From Arenicola marina (taxonomy: Eukaryota > Annelida > Polychaeta > Arenicolidae), in contig CAXHSH010000379.1 in the NCBI GenBank assembly GCA_964019135.1, forward strand, positions 558,001 to 622,000: a stretch of 64,000 nt of DNA, written 5' to 3'. Shown one piece after another: positions 10,477 to 24,249 of this stretch. Under the pieces are notes generated by a model that worked only from the letters and a program-made list of their open reading frames with translations, ran no database searches and was not told where the DNA came from. Each line of letters starts with the position of its first letter. Positions within the stretch are counted from its first letter, which is position 1. The translations under genes and the position numbers were made by a program.

Positions 10477-13400
10477 CCGAGTGTTTTGTACCGTATGTCG
10501 CTATACCCGAGAGTTTGGTGTAGTATATCCCTCAAAGCGATTGTTTTGACTAATATATCGCTAAAACCGTGTGTGTTTTGCGCAGTATGTCGCTATAACC
10601 GCGTGTTTTTAACAGTATATCGCTTGTACCGAGTGTTTTGGTTAATAAAATGATCGAATCATGTCTGTTTGTGTTGTATCTCGCTAAAGCCGAGTGATTT
10701 GTACAGAATGTCGCTATAACTGAGTGTTGGGTGAAGTATATCCCTAAAAGCGAGTGTTTTTAGTAGTATGTCCCTAAAAGCGAGTGCCTTGAGTAGTATA
10801 TCGCTAAAACCGAGTGTATTGTACAGTATGTCGCTATTACCGAGTGTTTTGTGCAGTATATCCCTAAAACCGAACGTTTTGCGTAGTATGTCCCTAAAAT
10901 CGAGTGTTTTGAGTAGTATATCATTATAACAGAGTGTTTTGGTCAAGAAAATGATCGAATCATGTTTGTTTGGGTTGTATATCGCTAAAGCCGAGTGTTT
11001 TGTACCGAATGTCGCTATAACCGAGTGTTTTGTATGGAAAATCAATAAAACCGAGTGTTTTGAGCAGTATATCGGTAGAACCGAGTGTTTTGGTCAAGAA
11101 AATTATCGAATCATGTTTGTTTGTATTGTATATCACTAAATCCGAGTGTTTTGTACCGTATGTCGCTATACCCGAGAGTTTGGTGTAGTATATCCCTAAA
11201 AGCGAGTGTTTTCTGAATAATATATCGCTAAAACCGTGCGTGATTTGTGCAGTATGTCGCTATAACCGAGTGTTTTGAGCAGTATGTCGCTCGTACCGAG
11301 TGTTTTGAGCAGTATATCGCTCTTACCGAGTGTTTTGGGAAATGGAATACTGGAATCTGGTGTGCTTCCCTAGTATGTCGCTAAAACCGAGTGTTTTGTA
11401 CAATATTTCGCTATAAACGAGTGTTTTGCGTAGTATGTCCCTAAAAGCGAGTGTTTTGAGTAGTATATCATTATAACAGAGTGTGTTGTAGAGTATGTCA
11501 CTATTACAGAGTGTTTTTTACAGTATATCGCTATAACCGAGTGTTATGTGTAGTAAATCCTTAAAAAACAGAGTGTTTTGAGTAGTTTATCGGTAGAACC
11601 GCGTGTTTTAGTCAATAAAATGATCGAATCCTGTTTGTTTGTGGAGTATATCGCTAAAGCCGAGTGTTTTGTACCGAATGTCGCCATAACCGAGTGTTTT
11701 GTATAGAAAATCCCTAAAATCGAATGTTTTGAGCAGTATATCGGTAGAACCGAGTGTTTTGGTCAAGAAAATGATCGAATCATGTTTCTTTGTGTTGTAT
11801 ATCACTAAAGCCGAGTGTTTTGTACCGTATGTCGCTATACCCGAGAGTTTGGTGTAGTAATTCCCTAAAAGCGAGTTTTTTCTGAAAAATATATCGCTAA
11901 AACCGATTGTGTTTTGCGCAGTATGTCGCTATAACCGCGTGTTTTTAACAGTATATCGCTTGTACCGAGTGTTTTGGTTAATAAAATGATCGAATCATGT
12001 CTGTTTGTGTTGTATCTCGCTAAAGCCGAGTGATTTGTACAGAATGTCGCTATAACTGAGTGTTGGGTGAAGTATATCCCTAAAAGCGAGTGTGTTTAGT
12101 AGTATGTCCCTAAAAGCGAGTGCCTTGAGTTGTATATCGCTAAAACCGAGTGTATTGTACAGTATGTCGCTATTACCGAGTGTTTTGTGCAGTATATCCC
12201 TAAAACCGAACGTTTTGCGTAGTATGTCCCTAAAATCGAGTGTTTTGAGTAGTATATCATTATAACAGAGTGTTTTGGTCAAGAAAATGATCGAATCATG
12301 TTTGTTTGTGTTGTATATCGCTAAAGCCGAGTGTTTTGTACCGAATGTCGCTATAACCGAGTGTTTTGTATGGAAAATCCCTAAAACCGAGTGTTGTGAG
12401 CAGTATATCGGTAGAACCGAGTGTTTTGGTCAAGAAAATTATCGAATCATGTTTGTTTGTATTGTATGTCACTGAAGACGAGTGTTTTGTACCGTATGTC
12501 GCTATACCCGAGAGTTTGGTGTAGTATATCCCTAAAAGCGAGTGTTTTTTGAATAATATATCGCTAAAACCGTGTGTGATTTGTGCAGTATGTCGCTATA
12601 ACCGAGTGTTTTGCGTAGTATGTCCCTAAAAGCGAGTGTTTTGAGTAGTATATCATTATAACAGAGGGTGTTGTAGAGTATGTCACTATTACAGAGTGTT
12701 TTGTACAGTATATCCCCAAAACCGAGTGCTTCGTGTAGTATATCCCTAAAAGCGAGTGTTTTGAGTAGCATATCGGTAGAACCGAGTGTTTTGGTCAAGA
12801 AAATGATCGAATCATGTTTGTTTGTGTTATATATCGCAAAAGCCGAGTGATGTGTACAGGATGTCGCTATAACTGAGTGTTGGGTGAAGTATATCCCTAA
12901 AAGCGAATGTTTTTAGTAGTATGTCCCTAAAAGCGAGTGCCTTGAGTAGTATATCGCTAAAACCGAGTGTATTGTACAATATGTCGCTATAACTGAGTTT
13001 TTTGTGCAGTATGTCGCTATAACCGAGTGTTTTGCGTAGTATGTCCCTAACATCGAGTGTTTTTTGAATAATATATCGCTAAAACCGTGTGTGATTTGTG
13101 CAGTATGTCGCTATAACCGAGTGTTTTGAGCAGTATGTCGCTCGTACCGAGTGTTTTGAGCAGTATATCGCTCTTACCGAGTGTTTTGGGAAATGGAATA
13201 CTGGAATCTGGTGTGCTTCCCTAGTATGTCGCTAAAACCGAGTGTTTTGTACAATATTTCGCTATAAACGAGTGTTTTGCGTCGTATGTCCCTAAAAGCG
13301 AGTGTTTTGAGTAGTATATCATTATAACAGAGGGTGTTGTAGAGTATGTCACTATTACCGAGTGTTTTGTACAGTATATCCCTAAAACCGAGTGCTTCGT

Positions 13401-15679
13401 GGAGTATATCTCTAAAAGCGAGTGTTTTGAGTAGCATATCGGTAGAACCGAGTGTTTTGGTCAAGAAAATGATCGAATCATGTTTGTTTGTGTTGTATAT
13501 CGCTAAACCGAGTATTTTGTACCGAATGTCGCTATACCTGAGAGTTTGGTATAGTATATCCCTAAAAGCGATTGTTTTGACTAATATATTGCTAAAACCG
13601 ATTGTGTTTTGTGCAGTATCTCGCGATAACCGAGTGGTTTTAGCAGTATATCGCTTGTACCGTGTGTTTTGGTCAAGAAAATGATCGAATCATGTTTGTT
13701 TGTGTTGTATGTCGCTAAAGTCGAGTGTTTTGTACCGTATGTCGCTATACCTGAGAGTTTGGTATAGTATATCCCTAAAAGCGATTGTTTTGACTAATAT
13801 ATCGCTAAAACCGATTGTGTTTTGTGCAGTATGTCGCTATAACCGTGTGTTTTGCGTAATATGTCCCTAAAAGCGAGTGTTTTGAGCAGTATATCACTAA
13901 AACAGAGTGTGTTGTAGAGTATGTCGCTATTACAGAGTGTTTTGTACAGTATATCCCCAAAACCGAGTGCTTCGTGTAGTATATCCCTGAAAGCGAGTGT
14001 TTTGAGTAGCATATCGGTAGAACCGAGTGTTTTGGTCACGAAAATGATCGAATCATGTTTGTTTGTGTTGTATATCGCTAAAGCCGACTGTTTTGTACCG
14101 AATGTCGCTATAACCGAGTGTTTTGTATAGAAAATCCCTAAAACCGAATGTTTTGAGCAGTATATCGGTAGAACCAAGTGTTTTGGTCAAGAAAATGATC
14201 GAATCATATTTGTTTGTGTTGTATATCACTATAGCCGAGTGTTTTGTACCGTATGTCGCTATACCCGAGAGTTTGTGGTAGTATATCCCTAAATGCGAAT
14301 GTTTTCTGAATAATATATCGCTAAAACGGCGTGAGTTTTGTGCAGTTTGTCGCTATAATCGGGCGTTGTTAACAATATATCGCTTGTACCGAGTGTTTTG
14401 GTTAATAAAATGATCGAATCATGTCTGTTTGTGTTATATATCGCTAAAGCCGAGTGATTTGTACAGGATGTCGCTATAACTGAGTGTTGGGTGAAGTATA
14501 TCCCTAAAGGCGAATGTTTTTAGTAGTATGTCCCTAAAAGCGAGTGCCTTGAGTAGTATATCGCTAAAACCGAGTGTATTGTACAGTATGTCGCTATAAC
14601 TGAGTTTTTTGTGCAGTATATCGCTATAACCGAGTGTTTTGCGTAGTATATCGCTCTAACTGAGTGTTTTGGGAAGTGGAATATTGGAATGTGGTGTGCT
14701 TCCCTAGTATGTCGCTGAAACTGAGTGTTTTGTACAATATTTCGCTATAACCGAGTGTTTTTTACAGTATATCGCTATAACCGAGTGTTATGTGTAGTAA
14801 ATCCTTAAAAAACAGAGTGTTTTGAGTAGTTTATCCGTAGAACCGCGCGTTTTAGTCAAGAAAATGATCGAATCATGTTTGTTTGTGGAGTATATCGCTA
14901 AAGCCGTGTGTTTTGTACCGAATGTCGCTATAACCGAGTGTTTTGTCTAGAAAATCCCTAAAACCGAATGTATTGAGCATTTATCGGTAGAACCGAGTGT
15001 TTTGGTCAAGAAAATGATCGAATCATGTTTCTTTGTGTTGTATATCACTAAAGCCGAGTGTTTTGTACCGTATGTCGCTATACCCGAGGGTTTGGTGTAG
15101 TATATCCCTAAAAGCGAATGTTTTTAGTAGTATGTCCCTAAAAGCGAGTGCCTTGAGTAGTATATCGCTAAAACCGAGTGTATTGTACAGTATGTCGCTA
15201 TAACTGAGTTTGTTGTGCAGTATGTCGCTATTAGCGAGTGTTTTGTACAGTATATCCCTAAAACCGAGTGCTTCGTGGAGTATATCTCTAAAAGCGAGTG
15301 TTTTGAGTAGCATATCGGTAGAACGAGTGTTTTGGTCAAGAAAATGATCGAATCATGTTTGTTTGTGTTGTATATCGCTAAACCGAGTATTTTGTACCGA
15401 ATGTCGCTATACCTGAGAGTTTGGTATAGTATATCCCTAAAAGCGATTGTTTTGACTAATATATTGCTAAAACCGATTGTGTTTTGTGCAGTATCTCGCG
15501 ATAACCGAGTGTTTTTAGCAGTATATCGCTTGTACCGAGTGTTTTGGTCAAGAAAATGATCGAATCATGTTTGTTTGTGTTGTATGTCGCTAAAGTCGAG
15601 TGTTTTGTACCGTATGTCGCTATACCTGAGAGTTTGGTATAGTATATCCCTAAAAGCGATTGTTTTGACTAATTTATCG
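10205..15679. repeat. higher-order repeat A, copy 3
   Basis: Aligns with copy 2 from its start (10,659 with 5,847; 11,608 with 6,795; 12,275 with 7,462). Internally it is rearranged at about 12,530-13,460, where the module ending in the 31-bp dyad unit appears twice with different neighbours. It is also rearranged at 14,640-15,340, where several units are joined in an order not seen in copies 1 and 2. Boundaries are approximate. Confidence 0.6.
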
Positions 15680-18600
15680 CTATAACCGAGTGTTATGAGC
15701 AGTATGTCGCTCGTACCGAGTGTTTTGAGCAGTATATCGCTCTTACCGAGTGTTTTGGGAAATGGAATACTGGAATCTGGTGTGCTTCCCTAGTATGTCC
15801 CTAAAAGCGAGTGTTTTGAGTAGTATATCATTATAACAGAGTGTGTTGTAGAGTATGTCACTATTACAGAGCGTTTTTTACAGTATATCGCTATAACCGA
15901 GTGTTATGTGTAGTAAATCCTTAAAAAACAGAGTGTTTTGAGTAGTTTATCGGTAGAACCGCGTGTTTTAGTCAATAAAATGATCGAATCCTGTTTGTTT
16001 GTGGAGTATATCGCTAAAGCCGAGTGTTTGTACCGAATGTCGCCATAACCGAGTGTTTTGTATAGAAAATCCCTAAAACCGAATGTTTTGAGCAGTATAT
16101 CGGTAGAACCGAGTGTTTTGGTCAAGAAAATGATCGAATCATGTTTCTTTGTGTTGTATATCACTAAAGCCGAGTGTTTTGTACCGTATGTCGCTATACC
16201 CGAGAGTTTGGTGTAGTATATCCCTAAAAGCGAGTTTTTTCTGAAAAATATATCGCTAAAACCGTGTGTCTTTTGCGTAGTATGTCGCTATAACCGCGTG
16301 TTTTTAACAGTATATCGCTTGTACCGAGTGTTTTGGTTAATAAAATGATCGAATCATGTCTGTTTGTGTTGTATCTCGCTAAAGCCGAGTGATTTGTACA
16401 GAATGTCGCTATAACTGAGTGTTGGGTGAAGTATATCCCTAAAAGCGAGTGTTTTTAGTAGTATGTCCCTAAAAGCGAGTGCCTTGAGTAGTATATCGCT
16501 ATAACCGAGTGAATTGTACAGTATGTCGCTATTACCGAGTGTTTTGTGCAGTATATCCCTAAAACCGAACGTTTTGCGTAGTATGTCCCTAAAATCGAGT
16601 GTTTTGAGTAGTATATCATTATAACAGAGTGTTTTGGTCAAGAAAATGATCGAATCATGTTTGTTTGGGTTGTATATCGCTAAAGCCGAGTGTTTTGTAC
16701 CGAATGTCGCTATAACCGAGTGTTTTGTATGGAAAATCCCTAAAACCGAGTGTTGTGAGCAGTATATCGGTAGAACCGAGTGTTTTGGTCAAGAAAATTA
16801 TCGAATCATGTTTGTTTGTATTGTATGTCACTGAAGACGAGTGTTTTGTACAGTATGTCGCTATACCCGAGAGTTTGGTGTAGTCTATCCCTAAAAGCGA
16901 GTGTTTTTTGAATAATATATCGCTAAAACCGTGTGTGATTTGTGCAGTATGTCGCTATAACCGAGTGTTTTGAGCAGTATGTCGCTCGTACCGAGTGTTT
17001 TGAGCAGTATATCGCTCTTACCGAGTGTTTTGGGAAATGGAATACTGGAATCTGGTGTGCTTCCCTAGTATGTCGCTAAAACCGAGTGTTTTGTAAAATA
17101 TTTCGCTATAAACGAGTGTTTTGCGTAGTATGTCCCTAAAAGCGAGTGTTTTGAGTAGTATATCATTATAACAGAAGGTGTTGTAGAGTATGTCACTATT
17201 ACAGAGTGTTTTGTACAGTATATCCCCAAAACCGAGTGCTTCGTGTAGTATATCCCTAAAAGCGAGTGTTTTGAGTAGCATATCGGTAGAACCGAGTGTT
17301 TTGGTCAAGAAAATGATCGAATCATGTTTGTTTGTGTTATATATCGCTAAAGCCGAGTGATGTGTACAGGATGTCGCTATAACTGAGTGTTGGGTGAAGT
17401 ATATCCCTAAAAGCGAATGTTTTTAGTAGTATGTCCCTAAAAGCGAGTGCCTTGAGTAGTATATCGCTAAAACCGAGTGTATTGTACAATATGTCGCTAT
17501 AACTGAGTTTTTTGTGCAGTATGTCGCTATAACCGAGTGTTTTGCGTAGTATGTCCCTAACATCGAGTGTTTTGAGTAGTATATCATTATAACAGAAGGT
17601 GTTGTAGAGTATGTCACTATTACAGAGTGTTTGGTACAGTATATCCCCAAAACCGAGTGCTTCGTGTAGTATATCCCTAAAAACGAGTGTTTTGAGTAGC
17701 ATATCGGTAGAACCGAGTGTTTTGGTCAAGAAAATGATCGAATCATGTTTGTTTGTGTTGTATATCGCTAAACCGAGTATTTTGTACCGAATGTCGCTAT
17801 ACCTGAGAGTTTGGTATAGTATATCCCTAAAAGCGATTGTTTTGACTAATATATCGCTAAAACCGATTGTGTTTTGTGCAGTATGTCGCTATAACCGTGT
17901 GTTTTGCGTAATATGTCCCTAAAAGCGAGTGTTTTGAGCAGTATATCACTAAAACAGAGTGTGTTGTAGAGTATGTCGCTATTACAGAGTGTTTTGTACA
18001 GTATATCCCCAAAACCGAGTGCTTCGTGTAGTATATCCCTGAAAGCGAGTGTTTTGAGTAGCATATCGGTAGAACCGAGTGTTTTGGTCAAGAAAATGAT
18101 CAAATCATGTTTGTTTGTTTTGTATATCGCTAAAGCCGCCTGTTTTGTACCCAATGTCGCTATAACCGAGTGTATTGTATAGAAAATCCCTAAAACCGAA
18201 TGTTTTGAGCAGTATATCGGTAGAACCGAGTGTTTTGGTCAAGAAAATGATCGAATCATATTTGTTTGTGTTGTATATCACTATAGAGGAGTGGTTTGTA
18301 CCGTATGTCGCTATACCCGAGAGTTTGGTGTAGTATATCCCTAAAAGCGAATGTTTTCTGAATAATATATCGCTAAAACGGCGTGTGTTTTGTGCAGTTT
18401 GTCGCTATAACCGGGTGTTGTTAACAGTATATCGCTTGTACCGAGTGTTTTGGTTAATAAAATGATCGAATCATGTCTGTTTGTGTTATATATCGCTAAA
18501 GCCGAGTGATTTGTACAGGATGTCGCTATAACTGAGTGTTGGGTGAAGTATATCCCTAAAAGCGAATGTTTTAGTAGTATGTCCCTAAAAGCGAGTGCCT

Positions 18601-19080
18601 TGAGTAGTATATCGCTAAAACCGAGTGTATTGTACAGTATGTCGCTATAACTGAGTTTTTTGTGCAGTATGTCGCTATAACCGAGTTTTTTGTATAGTAA
18701 ATCCCTAGAACCGAGTGTTTTGAGCAGTATATCGGTAGAACCGAGTGTTTTGGTCAAGAAAATGATCGAATGATGTTTGTTTGTGTTGTATATCACTAAA
18801 GCCGAGTGTTTTGTACCGTATGTCGCTATACCTGAGAGTTTGGTATAGTATATCCCTAAAAGCGAATGTTTTGAATAATATATCGCTAAAACCGGGCGTG
18901 TTTTGTGCAGTATGTCGTTATAACCGAGTGTTTTGAGTAGTATATCGCTCGTACCCAGTGTTTTGAGCAGTATATCGCTCTGAGTGTTTTGGGAAGTGGA
19001 ATACTGGAATGTGGTGTGCTTCCCTAGTATGTCGCTAAAACTGAGTGTTTTGTACAATATTTCGCTATAACCGAGTGTTT
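15680..19080. repeat. higher-order repeat A, copy 4 (5' shortened)
   Basis: Begins at a junction near 15,680, where ACTAATTTATCGC joins a unit with TGTTATGAGCAG. It then follows copy 3 (16,354 with 11,995; offset 4,296-4,359 owing to small indels). It carries the AACGGCGTGTG module near 18,376 also seen in copy 1 near 4,665. It ends near 19,080, where a different arrangement begins. Boundaries are approximate. Confidence 0.6.
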
Positions 19081-22000
19081 TTTACAGTATATCGCTATAA
19101 CCGAGTGTTTTGTACAATATTTCGCTATAAACGAGTGTTTTGCGTAGTATGTCCCTAAAAGCGAGTGTTTTGAGTAGTATACCATTAAAACAGAGTGTGT
19201 TGTTGAGTATGTCGCTATTACCGAGTGTTTTGTACAGTATATCCCTAAAACCGAGTGCTTCGTGTAGTATATCTCCAAAAGCGAGTGTTTTGAGTAGCAT
19301 ATCGGTAGAACCGAGTGTTTTGGTCAAGAAAATGATCGAATCCTGTTTGTTTGTGGAGTATATCGCTAAAGCCGAGTGTTTTGTACCGAATGTCGCTATA
19401 ACCGAGTGTTTTGTATAGAAAATCCCTAAAACCGAATGTTTTGAGCAGTATATCTGTAGAACCGAGTGTTTTGGTCAAGAAAATGATCGAATCATGTTTC
19501 TTTGTGTTGTATATCACTAAAGCCGAGTGTTTTGTACGGTATGTCGCTATACCCGAGAATTTGGTGTAGTATATCCCTAAAAGCGAGTGTTTTCTAAAAA
19601 ATATATCGAAAAAACCGAGTGCTTCGTGTAGTATATCCCTGAAAGCGAGTGTTTTGAATAATATATCGCTAAAACCGGGCGTGTTTTGTGCAGTATGTCG
19701 TTATAACCGAGTGTTTTAAGCAGTATATCGCTCGTACCCAGTGTTTTGAGCAGTATATCGCTCGTACCCAGTGTTTTGAGCAGTATATCGCTCTAACTGA
19801 GTGTTTTGGAAAGTGGAATACTGGAATGTGGTGTGCTTCCCTAGTATGTCTGAGTGTTTTTTACAATATTTCGCTATAACCGAGTGTTTTGTACCGAATG
19901 TCCCTATAACCGAGTGTTTTGTATAGAAAATCCCTAAAACCGAATGTTTTGAGCAGTATATCGGTAGAACCGAGCGTTTTGGTCAAGAAAATGATCGAAT
20001 CATGTTTCTTTGTGTTGTATATCACTAAAGCCGAGTGTTTTGTACCGTATGTCGCTATACCCGAGAGTTTGGTGTAGTATATCCCTAAAAGCGAGTGTTT
20101 TCTGAAAAATATATCGCTAAAAGCGTGTGTGTTTTGCGCAGTATGTCGCTATAACCGGGTGTTTTTAACAGTATATCGCTTGTACCGAGTGTTTTGGTTA
20201 ATAAAATGATCGAATCATGTCTGTTTGTGTTGTATATCGCTAAAGCCGAGTGATTTGTACAGGATGTCGCTATAACTGAGTGTTGGGTGAAGTATATCCC
20301 TAAAAGCGAATGTTTTTAGTAGTATGTCCCTAAAAGCGAGTGCCTTGAGTAGTATATCGCTAAAACCGAGTGTATTGTACAGTATGTCACTATTACCGAG
20401 TGTTTTGTGCAGTATATCCCTAAAACCGAACATTTTGCGTAGTATGTCCCTAAAATCGAGTGTTTTGAGTAGTATATCATTATAACAGAGTGTTTTGGTC
20501 AAGAAAATGATCGAATCATGTTTGTTTGTGTTGTATATCGCTCAAGCCGGGTGTTTTGTACCGAATGTCGCTATAACCGAGTGTTTTGTATGGAAAATCC
20601 CTAAAACCGAGTGTTTTGAGCAGTATATCGGTAGAACCGAGTGTTTTGGTCAAGAAAATGATCGAATCATGTTTGTTTGTGTTGTATATCACTAAAGCCG
20701 AGTATTTTGTATCGTATGTCGCTATACCCGAGAGTTTGCTGTAGTATATCCCTAAAAGCGAGTGTTTTGAATAATATATCGTTAAAACCGTGTGTGTTTT
20801 GTGCAGTATGTCGTTATAACCGAGTGTTTTGAGCAGTATATCGCTCGTACCCAGTGTTTTGAGCAGTATATCGCTCTAACTGAGTGTTTTGGGAAGTGGA
20901 ATACTGGAATGTGGTGTGCTTCCCTAGTATGTCTCTAAAACTGAGTGTTTTGAGCAGTATATCGCTCTTACCGAGTGTTCTGGGAAGTGGAATACTGGAA
21001 TCGGGTGTGCTTCCCTTGTATGTCGCTAAAACCGAGTGTTTTGTACAATATTTCGCTATAACCGAGTGTTTGTAAAAATATATCGCTATAATTGAGTGTT
21101 ATATGCAGTAAATCCTTAAAATAGTGTTTTGACTAGTATATCGTTAGAACCGAGTGTTTTGGTTAATAAAATGATCGAACCATGTGTGTTTGTGTTGTAT
21201 ACCGCTAAAGCCGATTGATTTGTAGATTATGCCGCTATAACTAAGTGTTTGATGTAGTATATCCCTAAAAGCGTGTGTTAAAAGTAGTATATCGCTAAAA
21301 CCGCGTGTTTTTAGCAGTATATTGCTTGTACCGGGTGTTTTGGATAATAAAATGATCGAATCATGTCTGTTTGTGTAGTATATCGCTAAACCGAGTGATT
21401 TCTACAGGATGTCGCTATAACTGAGTGTTGGGTGAAGTCTATCCCTAAAAGCGAATGTTTTTAGTAGTATGTCCCCAAAAGCGAGTGCCTTGAGTAGTAT
21501 ATAGCTAAAACCGAGTGTATTGTACAGTATTTTGCTATAACTGAGTTTTTTGTGCAGTATGTCGCTATAACCGAGTGTTTTGCGTAGTATGTCCCTAAAA
21601 GCGAGTGTTTTGAGCAGTATATCGGTAGAACCGAGTGTTTTGGTCAAGAAAATAAACGAATCATGTTTATTTGTGTTGTATATCACTAAAGCCGAGTGTT
21701 TTGTACCGTATGTCGCTATACCCGAGAGTTTAGTGCAGTATATCACTGAAAGCGAGTGTTTTTTTAATAATATATCGCTAAAACCGTGTGTGTTTTGTGC
21801 AGTATGTCGGTATAACCGGGTGTTTTTAGCAGTATTTCGCTATAACCGGGTGTTTTTAGCAGTATATCGCTTGTACCGAGTGTTTTGGTCAAGAAAATGA
21901 TCGAATCATGTTTGTTTGTGTTGTATATCGCTAAAGCCGAGTGTTTTGTACCGAATGTCGCTATAACCGAGTGTTTTGTATAGAAAATCCCTAAAACCGA

Positions 22001-24249
22001 GTGTTTTGAGCAGTATATCGGTAGAACCGAGTGTTTTGGTCAAGAAAATGATCGAATCATGTTTGTTTGTATTGTATATCACTAAAGCCGAGTGTTTTGT
22101 ACCGTATGTCGCTATACCGGAGACTTTGGTGTAGTATATCCCTAAAAGCGAGTGTTTTTTTAATAATATATCGCTAAAACCGATTGTGTTTTGTGCAGTT
22201 TGTCGCTATAACCGTGTGTTTTGCGTAATATGTCCCTAAAAGCGAGTGTTTTGAGCAGTATATCATTAAAACAGAGTGTGTTGTAGAGTATGTCGCTATT
22301 ACAGAGTGTTTTGTACAGTATATCCCAAAAACCGAGTGCTTCGTGTAGTATATCCCTGAAAGCGAGTGTTTTGAATAATATATGGCTAAAACCGGGCGTG
22401 TTTTGTGCAGTATGTCGTTATAACCGAGTGTTTTGAGCAGTATATCGCTCGTACCCAGTGTTTTGAGCAGTATATCGCTCTAACTGAGTGTTTTGGGAAG
22501 TGGAATACTGGAATGTGGTGTCCTTCCCTAGTATGTCTCTAAAACTGAGTGTTTTGTACAATATTTCGCTATAACCGAGTGTTTTGTACCGAATGTCGCT
22601 ATAACCGAGTGTTTTGTATAGAAAATCCCTAAAACCGAATGTTTTGAGCAGTATATCTGTAGAACCGAGCGTTTTGGTCAAGAAAATGATCGAATCATGT
22701 TTCTTTGTGTTGTATATCACTAAAGCCGAGTGTTTTGTACGGTATGTCGCTATACCCGAGAGTTTGGTGTAGTATATCCCTAAAAGCGAGTGTTTTCTAA
22801 AAAATATATCGCTAAAACCGTGTGTGTTTTGCGCAGTATGTCGCTATAACCGGGTGTTTTTAACAGTATATCGCTTGTACCGAGTGTTTTGGTTAATAAA
22901 ATGATCGAATCATGTCTGTTTGTGTTGTATATCGCTAAAGCCGAGTGATTTGTACAGGATGTCGCTATAACTGAGTGTTGGGTGAAGTATATCCCTAAAA
23001 GCGAATGTGTTTAGTAGTATGTCCCTAAAAGCGAGTGCCTTGAGTAGTATATCGCTAAAACCGAGTGTATTGTACAGTATGTCACTATTACCGAGTGTTT
23101 TGTGCAGTATATCCCTAAAACCGAACGTTTTGCGTAGTATGTCCCTAAAATCGAGTGTTTTGAGTAGTACATCATTATAACAGAGTGTTTTGGTCAAGAA
23201 AATGATCGAATCATGTTTGTTTGTGTTGTATATCGCTAAAGCCGAGTGTTTTGTACCGAATGTCGCCATAACCGAGTGTTTTGTATAGAAAATCCCTAAA
23301 ACCGAGTGTTTTGAGCAGTATATCGGTAGAACCGGGTGTTTTGGTCAAGAAAATGATCGAATCATGTTTGTTTGTGTTGTATATCACTAAAGCCGAGTAT
23401 TTTGTATCGTATGTCGCTATACCCGAGAGTTTGCTGTAGTATATCCCTAAAAGCGAGTGTTTTGAATAATATATCGCTAAAACCGTGTGTGTTTTGTGCA
23501 GTATGTCGCTATAACCGAGTGTTTTGAGCAGTATCTCGCTCGTACCCAGTGTTTTGAGCAGTATATCGCTCTTACCGAGTGTTCTGGGAAGTGGAATACT
23601 GGAATCTGGTGTGCTTCCCTTGTATGTCGCTAAAACCGAGTGTTTTGTACAATATTTCGCTATAACCGAGTGTTTGTAAAAATATATCGCTATAATTGAG
23701 TGTTATATGCAGTAAATCCTTAAAATAGTGTTTTGACTAGTATATCGTTAGAACCGAGTGTTTTGGTTAATAAAATGATCGAACCATGTGTGTTTGTGTT
23801 GTATACCGCTAAAGCCGATTGATTTGTAGATTATGCCGCTATAACTAAGTGTTTGATGTAGTATATCCCTAAAAGCGTGTGTTAAAAGTAGTATATCGCT
23901 AAAACCGCGTGTTTTTAGCAGTATATTGCTTGTACCGGGTGTTTTGGATAATAAAATGATCGAATCATGTCTGTTTGTGTAGTATATCGCTAAACCGAGT
24001 GATTTCTACAGGATGTCGCTATAACTGAGTGTTGGGTGAAGTCTATCCCTAAAAGCGAATGTTTTTAGTAGTATGTCCCCAAAAGCGAGTGCCTTGAGTA
24101 GTATATAGCTAAAACCGAGTGTATTGTACAGTATTTTGCTATAACTGAGTTTTTTGTGCAGTATGTCGCTATAACCGAGTGTTTTGCGTAGTATGTCCCT
24201 AAAAGCGAGTGTTTTGAGCAGTATATCGGTAGAACCGAGTGTTTTGGTC

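Larger units (their letters stand above)
2173..19300. repeat. 30-bp satellite array, zone A higher-order repeats
   Basis: Same 30-bp satellite as the left end. It is organised as HORs of about 4.3-5.4 kb: 3,090-4,467 recurs at 7,846-9,223 (offset 4,756), and 7,462-7,662 recurs at 12,275-12,475 (offset 4,813). Members of this zone mostly carry GGGAAA and AATCTGG in the 61-bp unit, mixed with GGGAAG and AATGTGG versions. Identity between HOR copies is high by eye, with scattered single-base changes and gains or losses of whole units. No gene is seen. The right boundary is approximate and marks where zone B modules take over. Confidence 0.9.
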
